DNA of 64,000 bases. Origin: Deltaproteobacteria bacterium. Lineage in GTDB: Bacteria > Lernaellota > Lernaellaia > JACKCT01. Made by a program: the position numbers and the translations under genes. This document shows positions 42,520 through 52,332 of the stretch, piece after piece. Position 1 is the first letter of the stretch. Every line of letters begins with the position of its first letter. The stretch lies in the NCBI GenBank assembly GCA_020633895.1, contig JACKCT010000002.1, positions 1 through 64,000 of the forward strand, in the 5' to 3' direction. The notes under the pieces were generated by a model. That model saw only the letters and a list, made by a program, of their open reading frames with translations. It did no database searches and was not told where the DNA came from.

Positions 42520-42877
42520 GGTCATTGCCCCCGAGAATCGCCGCCTTCGGAACATCGGCCACGCACCGCCGCCCGAAGCGAATCGGCTTCGGGACCGCGA
42601 ACCGGCAAAGTTGTCTTATTTGCCCGAAGAAAGCGATCCGTTCATCCACGATGATACTTGATGAACAGTGAGTTAAATTTGCCATGATTCGCCCGTGGAA
42701 ACAATCATTTCCTGAGGCAGGCCGGTAAATTCGCGCGGGCCGCCGTGTGAACGGCTCGGGTCGCCTCCGCGACGAGCGGCCAAGCCGGTTTGGACTTGCT
42801 CTTTTATCCGATTCCCCTATGATAACCCTGGTTTCCAAAGAGACGGAACGCCAATAGCTCGTTTTGCGGAGGGCTCG
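42520..42877. other. Divergent intergenic region, 358 bases
   Basis: It separates the zinc-ribbon gene (minus) from the OmpA lipoprotein (plus). It holds the promoter candidate at 42796. I see no RNA gene, no REP element and no coding small ORF in the remainder. Confidence 0.5.
42796..42823 (+). promoter_or_regulatory. Putative promoter for the OmpA-family lipoprotein
   Basis: TTGCTC, a 16-base spacer and TATGAT, ending about 54 bases before ATG 42878. The -35 is poor. Confidence 0.35.
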
Positions 42878-43693
42878 ATGCGCACCTATACGTGGTTGAT
42901 CCGCCTGGGACTCGGTTTGGCTTTGCTCGGAGCGCTGAGCGCGTGCGGGTCCAAGGAATATCCCGAGGAATTGCTGAGGGCCAAATCGGCCTTGGCCGAC
43001 TCCAAGTCGGAGGGTGCGGACGAGTACTGCCCGGACGAATATACCTCGGCCGAGGAGATGCTGATCAAGGCCGAAGCCCTGTGGGAAGAGGGCGAGAGCG
43101 AGGAGATGGAGACGGCCGCCGCTTCGACGATCTCCCTGTCGGACGCCGCCGCGCACTGCGCTCTGGCCAAGAAGACGGCCGCCGCCTCGACGGGCCGCGC
43201 CGGGGAGTTGGGCGAGCCGCTCAAGAGTTATTCCAAGTCCATCTATTTCGACTTTAACGACAACGCCATCCGGCCGGGCATGGTCGGACGCCTGGACGAG
43301 ATCGCCGAGTTCATCAAGTCGTACCAGGACACGACGAAGTTCTGGGTCGTGCTGACCGCCTACGCGGACCCGCCGGGCAGCAACATGACCAACTTCGACC
43401 TGACCCGCCGCCGCGGCGTGGTGGCGCGCTACAGCCTGATCGACCGGGGCGTGGATCCGGACCGGGTCATCATTCGCGCGCTGGGTGAATTCGCCGCCGA
43501 CGAGGCCGGCGTAAAAGGCGCCGACGACAAGTTCCGCAAGGTGCGCGTGACGCTCCATCCCTGGGTTCCGGTCGCCGACCTGAAATTCGACGACGTGGAC
43601 CCGGACAAGGCCGGCGCCTGGGGCTACGGCGAGACCTTCCGGGATTACAACACCTATCAGTACAAGAGCAGCGGACCCGGTTACGGCCGTTAA
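42878..43693 (+). CDS. OmpA-family (Pal-like) lipoprotein
   Basis: This 271-residue lipoprotein (lipobox LSAC, Cys23) begins with an alpha-helical hairpin rich in Ala/Glu (about 30-110), like DUF4398, then has an OmpA C-terminal peptidoglycan-binding domain: SIYFDFNDNAIRPG, LTAYADPPGSNMTNFDLTRRR and ALGE. The TAYADPPG...NFDLTRRR region carries the Asp/Arg pair that normally binds meso-diaminopimelate. It anchors the outer membrane to peptidoglycan. A Gly/Tyr-rich tail of about 30 residues follows. It is monocistronic, with a terminator at 43744. Confidence 0.92.
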   Translation: MRTYTWLIRLGLGLALLGALSACGSKEYPEELLRAKSALADSKSEGADEYCPDEYTSAEEMLIKAEALWEEGESEEMETAAASTISLSDAAAHCALAKKTAAASTGRAGELGEPLKSYSKSIYFDFNDNAIRPGMVGRLDEIAEFIKSYQDTTKFWVVLTAYADPPGSNMTNFDLTRRRGVVARYSLIDRGVDPDRVIIRALGEFAADEAGVKGADDKFRKVRVTLHPWVPVADLKFDDVDPDKAGAWGYGETFRDYNTYQYKSSGPGYGR

Positions 43694-43743
43694 GGCGCGA
43701 CATCTTGTCCGGCGCTGGTCCGGTTGACAAATGAAGTCGTTCG

Positions 43744-43769
43744 GGGCCCTCTTAGCGAGGGCCCTTTTT
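43744..43769 (+). terminator. Intrinsic terminator
   Basis: GGGCCCTC/GAGGGCCC (8 bp, 5-base loop) followed by TTTTT, 50 bases after the OmpA-family gene. Confidence 0.93.
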
Positions 43770-43839
43770 ACGTCGGGCGATCGGGCAACGCGCGGTTTTG
43801 GCCCGACGCCTGTTCCGCGAGAAAATGCGGATGCAAGCC

Positions 43840-44850
43840 ATGCGAATCTTGGCGATCGAATCCAGTTGTGACGACACCAGCGCCGCCGTGGTCGACGACG
43901 GGCGCGTGGTGCTCTCGTGCGTGGTTTCCAGCCAAGACGCCTTCCACGCCAAATACGGCGGCGTCGTTCCCGAACTGGCCTCCCGGCGTCATCTGGAGAT
44001 GATCGGGCCCGTCGTCGACGAGGCGCTGCAAAGGGCCGACACCTCCCTGAACGAAATCGACGCGGTGGCGGCGACCAACGGGCCGGGCTTGATCGGATCG
44101 CTGTTGGTCGGTCTGAATTTCGCCAAGAGTCTGGCGTTTGCCCGGGGTCTGCCGTTCGCGGCGGTCAATCACATCGAGGGGCATCTGTTCGCCGCGCGCC
44201 TGGGAGACAAGGCGCCCGCGCCGCCGTTTGTCGGCCTGGTGGTCAGCGGCGGTCATACGGACCTTTATCGCGTCGAGGTCGATTACCGTCCGCGACTGTT
44301 GGGACGCACCCGCGACGACGCCGCCGGCGAGTGCTTCGACAAGGTGGCCAAGATGCTGGGGCTCGGATTCCCCGGCGGGGTGGTCATCGACAAGCTCTCC
44401 CGCGACGGCGATCCGAACGGGGTGGAACTGCCTCGGCCGATGCTCCATTCGGGGGATGACGCCTTTTCGTTTTCGGGCCTGAAGACCGCCGTCAAGACTC
44501 ACGTCGAAACGCACGGCGAACCGGAGGGAAAGGCGCTTAACGATCTGGCGGCGTCCTTGAGCGCGGCGATCGTCGACGTGCTTTGCGCCAAGCTCTTCGC
44601 GGCGGCCGAGCGAGAGAGGGTCTCGCAGGTGGTCGTTTGCGGCGGAGTAGCCGCCAACAGCATGCTGCGCGCCCGCGTCACGCAAGAGGCCGAGCGCCGA
44701 GGCATGGAATTGTTCATCCCCGCCATTACCTTTTGCACCGACAACGCGGCGATGATCGGCGCCGCCGGCCAAGCCCTGCTCGATCGCCAAGGTCCGTCGC
44801 CCTTGTCGGTCAACGCCTTCGCCAGCCTGGTCAAAGGAATCGCGCCATGA
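43840..44850 (+). CDS. tsaD: tRNA N6-adenosine threonylcarbamoyltransferase TsaD
   Basis: This 336-residue protein of the Kae1/TsaD family transfers threonylcarbamoyl to A37 of ANN-decoding tRNAs. It begins MRILAIESSCDDTSAAV, has the metal-binding NHIEGH (two His), VSGGHTDLYRV, DDAAGECFDKVAKMLG, VVCGGVAANSMLR and FCTDNAAMIGAAG. ATG 43840 matches the family start; three in-frame ATGs up to 14 codons upstream have no better ribosome site. The 3' end overlaps the DUF2062 gene by 4 bases. Confidence 0.95.
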   Translation: MRILAIESSCDDTSAAVVDDGRVVLSCVVSSQDAFHAKYGGVVPELASRRHLEMIGPVVDEALQRADTSLNEIDAVAATNGPGLIGSLLVGLNFAKSLAFARGLPFAAVNHIEGHLFAARLGDKAPAPPFVGLVVSGGHTDLYRVEVDYRPRLLGRTRDDAAGECFDKVAKMLGLGFPGGVVIDKLSRDGDPNGVELPRPMLHSGDDAFSFSGLKTAVKTHVETHGEPEGKALNDLAASLSAAIVDVLCAKLFAAAERERVSQVVVCGGVAANSMLRARVTQEAERRGMELFIPAITFCTDNAAMIGAAGQALLDRQGPSPLSVNAFASLVKGIAP

Positions 44851-45314
44851 GACTGCGTCGCACGTGGCGACGCTTCGCCGACACCTTCCTTTCGATGCGG
44901 GGCGATCCGAGAAAGATCGCGACAGCCCTGGCGGTCGGGACGTTCATCTCCTGTTTCCCCATCCTGGGAACGCACACCTGGCTTTGCGTCGGCGCGGCTC
45001 TACTTTTTCGTTTGAATCTACCATCCCTTGTGTTAGGGTCGTGGGTAGGCAGCAACCCGTTGACGATTATCCCGGTGATGCTGGGGCAATACCAGCTCGG
45101 TCGGATCCTCCTGTTCAAGGATCCGGTGACGATGCCCGACGAGTTGAGCGCCAAGGCGCTGGCGGCGTTGGGCCGGGATTTCGTTCTGCCGCTGTTTGTC
45201 GGCTGGCCGGTGTTCGGCGCCCTCCTGGCGATCCTCATCTACCCGGCGGCCAAATGGACGATCGTCCGATTCCGCGACCGGCGCCCGCCGCCGAATATGG
45301 AGATGGTCGTATGA
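44847..45314 (+). CDS. DUF2062 membrane protein
   Basis: This 155-residue protein matches DUF2062: RRFADTFLSMRGDPRKIATA leads to AVGTFISCFPILGTHTWL, then LNLPSLVLGSWVGSNPLTIIP and two further membrane helices. The GxFxxxxPxxGxHT and NPxT segments are the family marks. Function unknown; DUF2062 is often fused or next to glycosyltransferases. Start ATG 44847 lies in the tsaD stop (ATGA) and its stop overlaps the rsmA start, so all three are translationally coupled. Confidence 0.9.
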   Translation: MRLRRTWRRFADTFLSMRGDPRKIATALAVGTFISCFPILGTHTWLCVGAALLFRLNLPSLVLGSWVGSNPLTIIPVMLGQYQLGRILLFKDPVTMPDELSAKALAALGRDFVLPLFVGWPVFGALLAILIYPAAKWTIVRFRDRRPPPNMEMVV

Positions 45315-46276
45315 GCCGCAAATCCCGTCATGCCGCCGCCGGACGAGACGACTTCTCCCACGAGCGCCCTCACGATCCCCGTCACGATTCCCGTCACGAA
45401 GAGCCGGCGGCCCCCCGTCCCGCCTCCATGCGAACGCAGCTTCGGCTCCACGATGTGATGCTCAAAAAATCCCTGGGCCAGAATTTCCTCGACGATCCCA
45501 ATCTGGCGCAAAAGATCGTGCGCGCCGCCGATGTGCAGCCGGGCCAGAAGGTGTTGGAAATCGGCCCCGGCTCGGGCGCGTTGACCGACAAGCTGCTGGC
45601 CGCCGGGGCGCGGGTCCTGGCGGTGGAACTCGACCGGCGTCTCATCCCGCTGCTCAACGCGAATTTCGCCGCCGATCCGCGCCTGCAAGTGGTGCACGGC
45701 GACATCCTGCGTATGCCTCGCGAAACGCTGGAGCGCTTCGCCGACGGGGACAAGGTCAAGGTTGTCGCGAATCTGCCGTATTACAACGCCTCCCAGATTC
45801 TCTTTCGCCTAGCCGAGTGGCGCGGGATGTTGTCGATGGCGGTGCTGACGCTGCAAAAGGAACTGGTGGAGCGCATGAGCGCGTCGCCGGGGGTGAAGGA
45901 CTACGGTATCCTCGCCGTACGGATGCAGGCCGTCGCCGACGTGAGGGCGCTGTTCATGCTGCCTTCGTCGGTGTTCTTTCCTCAGCCGCGCGTCGATAGC
46001 CAAGCGGTGCGTCTGGACTATTCGCTCGGTCGCGTGCCCGAGGATTTGGACGAGAAAGCGTTCGCTAAATGCGTGAAGGCGGCGTTCGCGGCCCGGCGCA
46101 AAATGCTCTCGAACACGCTGGGCAATCTCTACGGCGCGGAAAACGCCCGTCGCGCCATGACCGAATGCGACATCGATCCGACGCTGCGCGCCGAGCGCCT
46201 GACCGTCGAAAACTACTTCTGCCTCACGCGCAAACTCGGCCCGCAAAAGCACGAGCGGCGCGCGGCGGCGGATTGA
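45311..46276 (+). CDS. rsmA: 16S rRNA dimethyladenosine transferase RsmA (KsgA)
   Basis: This 321-residue SAM-dependent enzyme dimethylates two adjacent adenosines in the 3' hairpin of 16S rRNA. Motifs are KSLGQNFLDDPNLAQKIV, EIGPGSGALTDKL, AVELDRRLIPLL, HGDILRM and catalytic NLPYY. The C-terminal lobe has FFPQPRVDSQAVRL and a Lys/Arg-rich CVKAAFAARRKMLSN. A 40-residue His/Arg/Asp-rich extension precedes the usual start; it is included because ATG 45311 overlaps the DUF2062 stop. Third gene of the tsaD operon. Confidence 0.95.
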   Translation: MSRKSRHAAAGRDDFSHERPHDPRHDSRHEEPAAPRPASMRTQLRLHDVMLKKSLGQNFLDDPNLAQKIVRAADVQPGQKVLEIGPGSGALTDKLLAAGARVLAVELDRRLIPLLNANFAADPRLQVVHGDILRMPRETLERFADGDKVKVVANLPYYNASQILFRLAEWRGMLSMAVLTLQKELVERMSASPGVKDYGILAVRMQAVADVRALFMLPSSVFFPQPRVDSQAVRLDYSLGRVPEDLDEKAFAKCVKAAFAARRKMLSNTLGNLYGAENARRAMTECDIDPTLRAERLTVENYFCLTRKLGPQKHERRAAAD

Positions 46277-46286
46277 CGGGATCGGC

Positions 46287-47360
46287 CTAGCGCGTCGTCG
46301 TTTCCTCGCACAGGCTGTCGCGAAAGTCCACGAGGATTTCGCAGAAGTCGGTGCCGATCATGTCCATTCCGGCTTCCATCATTTCCAGCCACGCCTGCGT
46401 GTTGCCTGCGCGACCCTTGATGTCGCGTATGCCCAGGGCGTCCATGGTCATGAAGGCGCCGAGGGCGTCGATCGCCGCCAGATTTTCCGGCGTGAAGCCG
46501 TCTTCCGTGACCTCGAAGTGCGTCGGGTCCGGGTCGAAGTGGTCGAGGATCGCGTTGGTCTGCTCGACTGACGAGGTGGGCGGCAGGATCGCCGCGGACG
46601 GCCACAGCGCTCGCACGGCGTCCAACTTGCTCCAGTCTCCGGAGTAGACGAAGACCCGATCGGCCAGACCCATGTCGATCGCGATCTGCATCGCCTCCGC
46701 CGCTTTATCTGTTTTCATGTCCAGATAAGCTCGGCCGCCGCGGGTTTTGACCTGGGCGAGCGCTTCGTTGAGGGTGGGCACGCGCAGGCCGGGAAACCCG
46801 TCGTCATAACCGCCGTCGTTGACCTCCAGACTCTTGATCTGGGCGAGGGTCAAATCGGAGACGAGCCCCGTCCCGTCGGTGGTGCGATCGACCGTATCGT
46901 CGTGCATCAGGACAAAGGCGCCGTCCGACGTGTCGCGAACGTCCATTTCCACCACGTCCGCGCCCAAATCGAAGGCGGCGTCAATGGCGGGAATGGTGTT
47001 CTCCGGTGCTTCGGTACGCGCTCCGCGATGGGCGTAAATGAGCACATCGCCGTAGAGCGGCGAGCAGGTATCGTCGTCGGCCGTGTCGTCGTCGGCCGTG
47101 TCGTCGTCGGCCGTATCGTCGTCCGATGTATCGTCGTCCGATGTATCGTCATCCGACGTGTCGTCGTCCGATGTGTCATCGTCCGGCGCATCGTCGTCGG
47201 CCGTATCGTCGTCGGTGCTGAGGTCGTCATCGTCGGACGCGGCGACCGTATCCGACGAATCATCCGAGCCGCCGTCACATGCCGCTGGGAGGACAAAAAA
47301 GACGGCGAAGAGCGTTAAAACAAGAATTCCGCTGATTTTGATCCGACGCGCGCCATGCAT
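46287..47360 (-). CDS. Glycerophosphodiester phosphodiesterase lipoprotein with Asp-repeat linker
   Basis: This 357-residue lipoprotein (signal ending LPAAC, Cys28) has about 75 residues of T-[SA]-DDD repeats, then a GDPD TIM-barrel: YAHRGARTEAPENT (catalytic HRG and E-x-T), DVVEMDVRDTSDG and MHDDTVDRTTDG (His-Asp-Asp), and a C-terminal half with VFVYSGDW. The enzyme hydrolyses glycerophosphodiesters to sn-glycerol 3-phosphate; here it would act outside the inner membrane. ATG 47360 was chosen, with GGGG 9 bases upstream; an ATG three codons earlier is too close. It converges on rsmA with only 10 bases between the stops. Confidence 0.9.
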   Translation of the reverse strand: MHGARRIKISGILVLTLFAVFFVLPAACDGGSDDSSDTVAASDDDDLSTDDDTADDDAPDDDTSDDDTSDDDTSDDDTSDDDTADDDTADDDTADDDTCSPLYGDVLIYAHRGARTEAPENTIPAIDAAFDLGADVVEMDVRDTSDGAFVLMHDDTVDRTTDGTGLVSDLTLAQIKSLEVNDGGYDDGFPGLRVPTLNEALAQVKTRGGRAYLDMKTDKAAEAMQIAIDMGLADRVFVYSGDWSKLDAVRALWPSAAILPPTSSVEQTNAILDHFDPDPTHFEVTEDGFTPENLAAIDALGAFMTMDALGIRDIKGRAGNTQAWLEMMEAGMDMIGTDFCEILVDFRDSLCEETTTR

Positions 47361-47442
47361 CGTCAACATCCCCACGATAAAAAGGCTGTGTGAGCATGCG
47401 CCGCATGGAACCGTGTGACAAGGTTTGCGTTCATGCCATTCA

Positions 47443-47471
47443 TTGACCTTCCCCGGACCCCTACCTATACT
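47443..47471 (+). promoter_or_regulatory. Sigma-70-type promoter for the beta-propeller lipoprotein pair
   Basis: TTGACC, a 17-base spacer, TATACT. The predicted start near 47478 is about 28 bases before TTG 47506. Confidence 0.65.
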
Positions 47472-47505
47472 CCGGGGCCGATTTGCGGTTTTTGAGGGCG
47501 GGATC

Positions 47506-48636
47506 TTGCGGCGAATCCTCGAAAAATCATTGAGATATGCCTCGGCCGGGCTTTTCGCCGGAGCGCTTGCGGTGCTCGCGGCGGGGTGCGGTTCGGCGCC
47601 GAACGAATTCGCGGGCGAGGGCGGCATCTTCGATTCGCCGGTGGACGTGGTCGTCAACGGCGACGCGGCGTACATCATGAACGCCAACTTCGACCTGTCC
47701 GACGAAAAGGACGGGGCGATTACCGTCGTGGACATCCCCGCGTGCCTGATCAACCGCAAGGAATGCATCGTCCGGCGCGTCGAAACGCCGGCGTTCATCG
47801 GCGAGATGGTCATCAACCAGGACGGCACGGCCGGCTACCTGGCCAATCGTCGCGGCGACACGGTGCTGCTGGTCGACCTTTCGGACCCGTGGACGCCCGA
47901 GATCGTGGACCTGGACCCGGACAAGGACGGCGACCAGGGCATCAAGGTGGGCGTGGAGCCCTTCGGCCTGTCCCTTTCGCCGGACGAGACGACGCTTTAT
48001 GTCACGAACGTGGGCTCGGGCGATCTGTCGGTCGTGGACTTGGACACCGAAGAACTGGTGAAAAACGAATTGTTGGCCTCGGGGATTTCCGAAGTGGAGA
48101 TCCAGCCCGGCAGCGATTACGCCTACATCACCAACAAGGGGCGCATCTCGGTCACGGTCTTCGACATCGAAAGCAACCGCCTCGTGACCGCGCTGCCCTT
48201 CGGCAGTTTCCTCACCGGTGTCGGCACCGACACGCGGGGTATCGCCTTCTCTCCCGACGGCACGACCGGCTTCATCGCCTCGCGCAATCCCGATTCGCTG
48301 CTGGTCATCGACACGACGAAGATTCCCGAGAACGTCGACCAGTCCGTCATCGACCTTGTCGCCACCGGCAACGGTCCCTCGGGCGTGAGCGTCACCCCGG
48401 ACGGCGCCGAGGTGTGGATCACCAACTACAGCTCGAACAACGTCTTCGCCTACGACGCCGAAACGCGCGAGGTGCTCGAGGTCGTTTCCGCCGGCCTGGG
48501 CCCCAACGCGCTGGCGATGGCCGCGCCGGTGGAACAGGACCCGGAACACTACTTCATCCTGGTCACGAATTTCCTGTCCCACAATGTGAGCCTGCTGGAC
48601 GCCCGCGCCAAGGAGTACATATGGGCCATTCCCTAA
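47506..48636 (+). CDS. YVTN-type beta-propeller lipoprotein 1
   Basis: This protein of about 376 residues has a signal peptide with lipobox LAAGC (Cys28) and about seven repeats of the YVTN/beta-propeller type: LSPDETTLYVTNVGSGDLSV, GIAFSPDGTTGFIASRNPDS and VSVTPDGAEVWITNYSSNNV. Such propellers bind partners or metals; no catalytic residue is evident. Start: TTG 47506 is chosen, with GAGGGCGGG upstream and a promoter just before it; an upstream in-frame region lacks a start with a ribosome site. Its last 16 bases overlap the next gene. Confidence 0.85.
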   Translation: MRRILEKSLRYASAGLFAGALAVLAAGCGSAPNEFAGEGGIFDSPVDVVVNGDAAYIMNANFDLSDEKDGAITVVDIPACLINRKECIVRRVETPAFIGEMVINQDGTAGYLANRRGDTVLLVDLSDPWTPEIVDLDPDKDGDQGIKVGVEPFGLSLSPDETTLYVTNVGSGDLSVVDLDTEELVKNELLASGISEVEIQPGSDYAYITNKGRISVTVFDIESNRLVTALPFGSFLTGVGTDTRGIAFSPDGTTGFIASRNPDSLLVIDTTKIPENVDQSVIDLVATGNGPSGVSVTPDGAEVWITNYSSNNVFAYDAETREVLEVVSAGLGPNALAMAAPVEQDPEHYFILVTNFLSHNVSLLDARAKEYIWAIP

Positions 48637-50066
48637 AGGGCCGGCTCATGGCGATCGGTGTCGCGGCGCTCATCGCGGCGACCTTTTTGGGCTCCTGCGC
48701 GCCCGGCGGCGGCGGCTTCGGTCGCGCCCCTTCGCGCCTGGGAGGGCCGTCGCGCCTGGCCATGAGCAACAACTTCCTGGACCCCTACGGCCACTACCTG
48801 TTCATCGCCAACAGCGAGGGCGGCACCGTCGCGGTGGTGGACGCCCAGGACTACGGCATGCTCTCGGCCAACACGAACGACCTGAACGACACCGACGTCA
48901 TCCGCGTCGGCCGCGCGCCCCACGACATCGCCCTCACACCCCAAGGCGACCGCCTGTTCGTCACCGACGCGTCGACGGACTCGGTGCGCGTCGTGTCCGG
49001 TTGGGCGGGGCGGCAGCCGGATGTGTTCAACGTGAAGGTCGTCTTCGACCCGGACGGCACGCGCCTGCTCAAATACGACATCCTGGTCGAGGAATTGCCG
49101 TCGATCACCCGCGCCGGGGAAATCGCGATTCAGCCCTACCTGCAGGACGGGCAGACGAGCGTGCCGGTGTTCATCACCGACCGGGACAACAATCGTATTC
49201 TCGTGTTGGACTCGGAGACGGGCGACGAGGTCGATCAGATCGCGCTGCCCGGATCGCCGACGCACGTCGCCGTCTCGCCGTTCGGGCGACGTCTGTTCGT
49301 GACGACGGACGACGCGATGGTGCATTTCGTGGATGTGGCGACGGGGGCGGTGGCGCTGGACGACGCGATTTTTCTCGACGGCGATCCGACGCAGCTTACG
49401 ACCAATCGGGACGGCGACGAACTCTACGTGCTCAACGGCGATCCGCCGCAGATTCAGATCATCGACCTGAACAACCCTCCGACGCTGTACGAGCCCGCGG
49501 TCGACATGCCGGCGCGGCCGGTGAACATGGCGCAGATTTTCGTGCGCGACGAGGTTTATGTGTCCGCGGTGAACGGCTACGTCTACGTTCTGGACACGGA
49601 CACGCAGCGCATCTGCAATTCGTACGGCAAGCGGATTTTCTTCCGGGACGAATGGCCGCCGTCCAACCCGACGCTCGAGCGCATTGACGTCGAGGACTGC
49701 GTGGCGACGACGGAGCGGTGGGAGATCCGCTACGATATCCTCAACGATAACTGGATCGTGCGCGGCAGCGTTTCCGGCCTTCAGGCCACCCGCGCCCAGA
49801 GCAACCAGTTCTATCGCACGGACGACGGCGAGGTGGGATTCTACATTCGCGACGTGGACCGCCGGGCGTCGGACGAGGACCGCTTCTACTTCGAGACCGA
49901 CGTGGGCACGGCGCCGATCCGCGTGGGCCTGGTGCCCGACGGCGTGGCGGTGACGCCCTTCTTCCTCAATCCCCAGTACGACATCATTTACGTGGCCAGC
50001 CCCGGCTCGGACAATCTGTCCGTCGTCATCTCCGACGAGAACGCGCGCGTCGCGACGGTGCGGTAA
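48621..50066 (+). CDS. YVTN-type beta-propeller lipoprotein 2
   Basis: This 481-residue partner of the preceding gene has a lipobox FLGSC (Cys26), a Gly/Arg-rich segment, and propeller repeats (YGHYLFIANSEGGTVAVVD, LTPQGDRLFVTDASTDSV, VSPFGRRLFVTTDDAMVHF). A non-propeller insertion around 330-430 contains two Cys (ICNS, VEDCV). The last repeat is DIIYVASPGSDNLSVV. ATG 48621 has AAGGAG 5 bases upstream and lies inside the preceding gene (16-base overlap). The two lipoproteins are probably made together and may interact. Function unknown. Confidence 0.85.
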   Translation: MGHSLKGRLMAIGVAALIAATFLGSCAPGGGGFGRAPSRLGGPSRLAMSNNFLDPYGHYLFIANSEGGTVAVVDAQDYGMLSANTNDLNDTDVIRVGRAPHDIALTPQGDRLFVTDASTDSVRVVSGWAGRQPDVFNVKVVFDPDGTRLLKYDILVEELPSITRAGEIAIQPYLQDGQTSVPVFITDRDNNRILVLDSETGDEVDQIALPGSPTHVAVSPFGRRLFVTTDDAMVHFVDVATGAVALDDAIFLDGDPTQLTTNRDGDELYVLNGDPPQIQIIDLNNPPTLYEPAVDMPARPVNMAQIFVRDEVYVSAVNGYVYVLDTDTQRICNSYGKRIFFRDEWPPSNPTLERIDVEDCVATTERWEIRYDILNDNWIVRGSVSGLQATRAQSNQFYRTDDGEVGFYIRDVDRRASDEDRFYFETDVGTAPIRVGLVPDGVAVTPFFLNPQYDIIYVASPGSDNLSVVISDENARVATVR

Positions 50067-50135
50067 AAATCAGGCAAGTCATTCGACGTCGATAAGATCC
50101 GAGCCGCGAGCCGCTTGCCGGGCCGTAGCCATGGA

Positions 50136-50176
50136 CACCTTCCCGACGCGTTTCGCGTCGTGAAAGTGTGGCACCC
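50136..50176. repeat. Half copy of the GTGTGGCACCC element
   Basis: ACACCTT, a GACGCG-TTT-CGCGTC hairpin, then AAAGTGTGGCACCC (50163-50176), the same layout and end as the right half of the element at 36694-36800. The left outer arm is absent. It lies between the convergent beta-propeller lipoprotein and metW genes, where it could serve as a transcription barrier. Confidence 0.75.
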
Positions 50177-50186
50177 GAACGAGAAT

Positions 50187-50916
50187 CTACCGACCGTTGG
50201 ACGCGGCGGGGCGGCGTAGGACGTAGAGGGCTTCCTCGGCGTTGAAGTTGTCGTCTTCCTCCATCGGGCCGTACTCGCCGTCGGCGAAGGAATAGCGCTC
50301 GACAATCTCCACCTTGTTGCGCTCGCAGAAAAGCTCAAAATCGAGGACGGTCAACATGCGGATGTTCGGCGTGTTGTACCACTCGTGGGGCAGGCTGGGC
50401 GTGACCGGCATGGTGCCCTTGGTGCGAATGTGTTCGCGGATGCGCCAGTGGCCGAAGTTGGGGAAGGACACGACGCCCACGCGCCCGACCCGCAGCATCT
50501 CCCGCAAAACCTGCTCGGGCCGCGTGACCGTCTGCAGGGTCTTTTCCAGGATCACGAAATCGAAGCTGCGGTCGGGAAAGAAATCCAGGATGCCGTCGTC
50601 CAGGTTGAGCTGGAGGACCGGCACGCCCTTCTGCATGCATTTGGCGACCTTGTCCGTGTCCACCTCGACGCCCTGGGGGATCACGCGTTTGTTGTCGCGC
50701 AGGGCCGCCAGCAGCGAGCCGCGACCGCAACCCAGGTCCAGGACCGTCGCGCCGGGCGTGACGATTTTTTGGATGAGCTCATGGTCCCAACGCACGATCG
50801 GCGCGGGAGAGCCGCCGCCGGCGATGTCCGACGCGTCGGCCTCCAGGCCCACCTGCTCAAGCTCGGCGACCGGCCGGGGTTTGGACCGGATGGGCGGCTC
50901 GGGATTTTCCTTGGTA

Positions 50917-50924
<8 letters not shown>
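50187..50924 (-). CDS. metW: Methionine biosynthesis protein MetW
   Basis: This 245-residue class I methyltransferase-fold protein has VLDLGCGRGSLLAAL (SAM loop), FDFVILEKTLQTV, VGVVSFPNFGHWRIRE and EWYNTPNIRMLTVLDFE, all typical of MetW. It supports homoserine O-acetylation by MetX in many proteobacteria. A 45-residue N-terminal extension (about 1-45) is longer than usual. It starts at GTG 50924, inside the metX stop (8-base overlap), so the pair is coupled. Confidence 0.93.
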
Positions 50925-52179
<1,255 letters not shown>

Positions 52180-52209
52180 ACCAAGAAATCTTGATTACTC
52201 CGGGTGGGA

Positions 52210-52238
52210 AGCATGGGAATCGATGGGCCGGTTGTCAA
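52210..52238 (-). promoter_or_regulatory. Putative promoter for metX-metW
   Basis: On the minus strand TTGACA, a 17-base spacer and CATGCT (weak -10). The predicted leader is only about 24 bases. Confidence 0.4.
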
Positions 52239-52332
52239 TGCAACAGTGCCCGGTCGGCAAGGCGGACAACCCGGCGGGGGCCCGGGTCCGCGCGGCGCGA
52301 CGGCCACGGACGCCGACACGCCGACGGCGGTT

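Noticed and set aside
45311-45430. Alternative, shorter rsmA start that drops the 40-residue extension
   Set aside because: The ATGA overlap with the DUF2062 stop favours the longer form, though an internal start cannot be excluded.
52180-52332. SAM riboswitch before metX
   Set aside because: The promoter candidate leaves only about 24 bases of leader, too short for a SAM aptamer, and no matching helices were seen.
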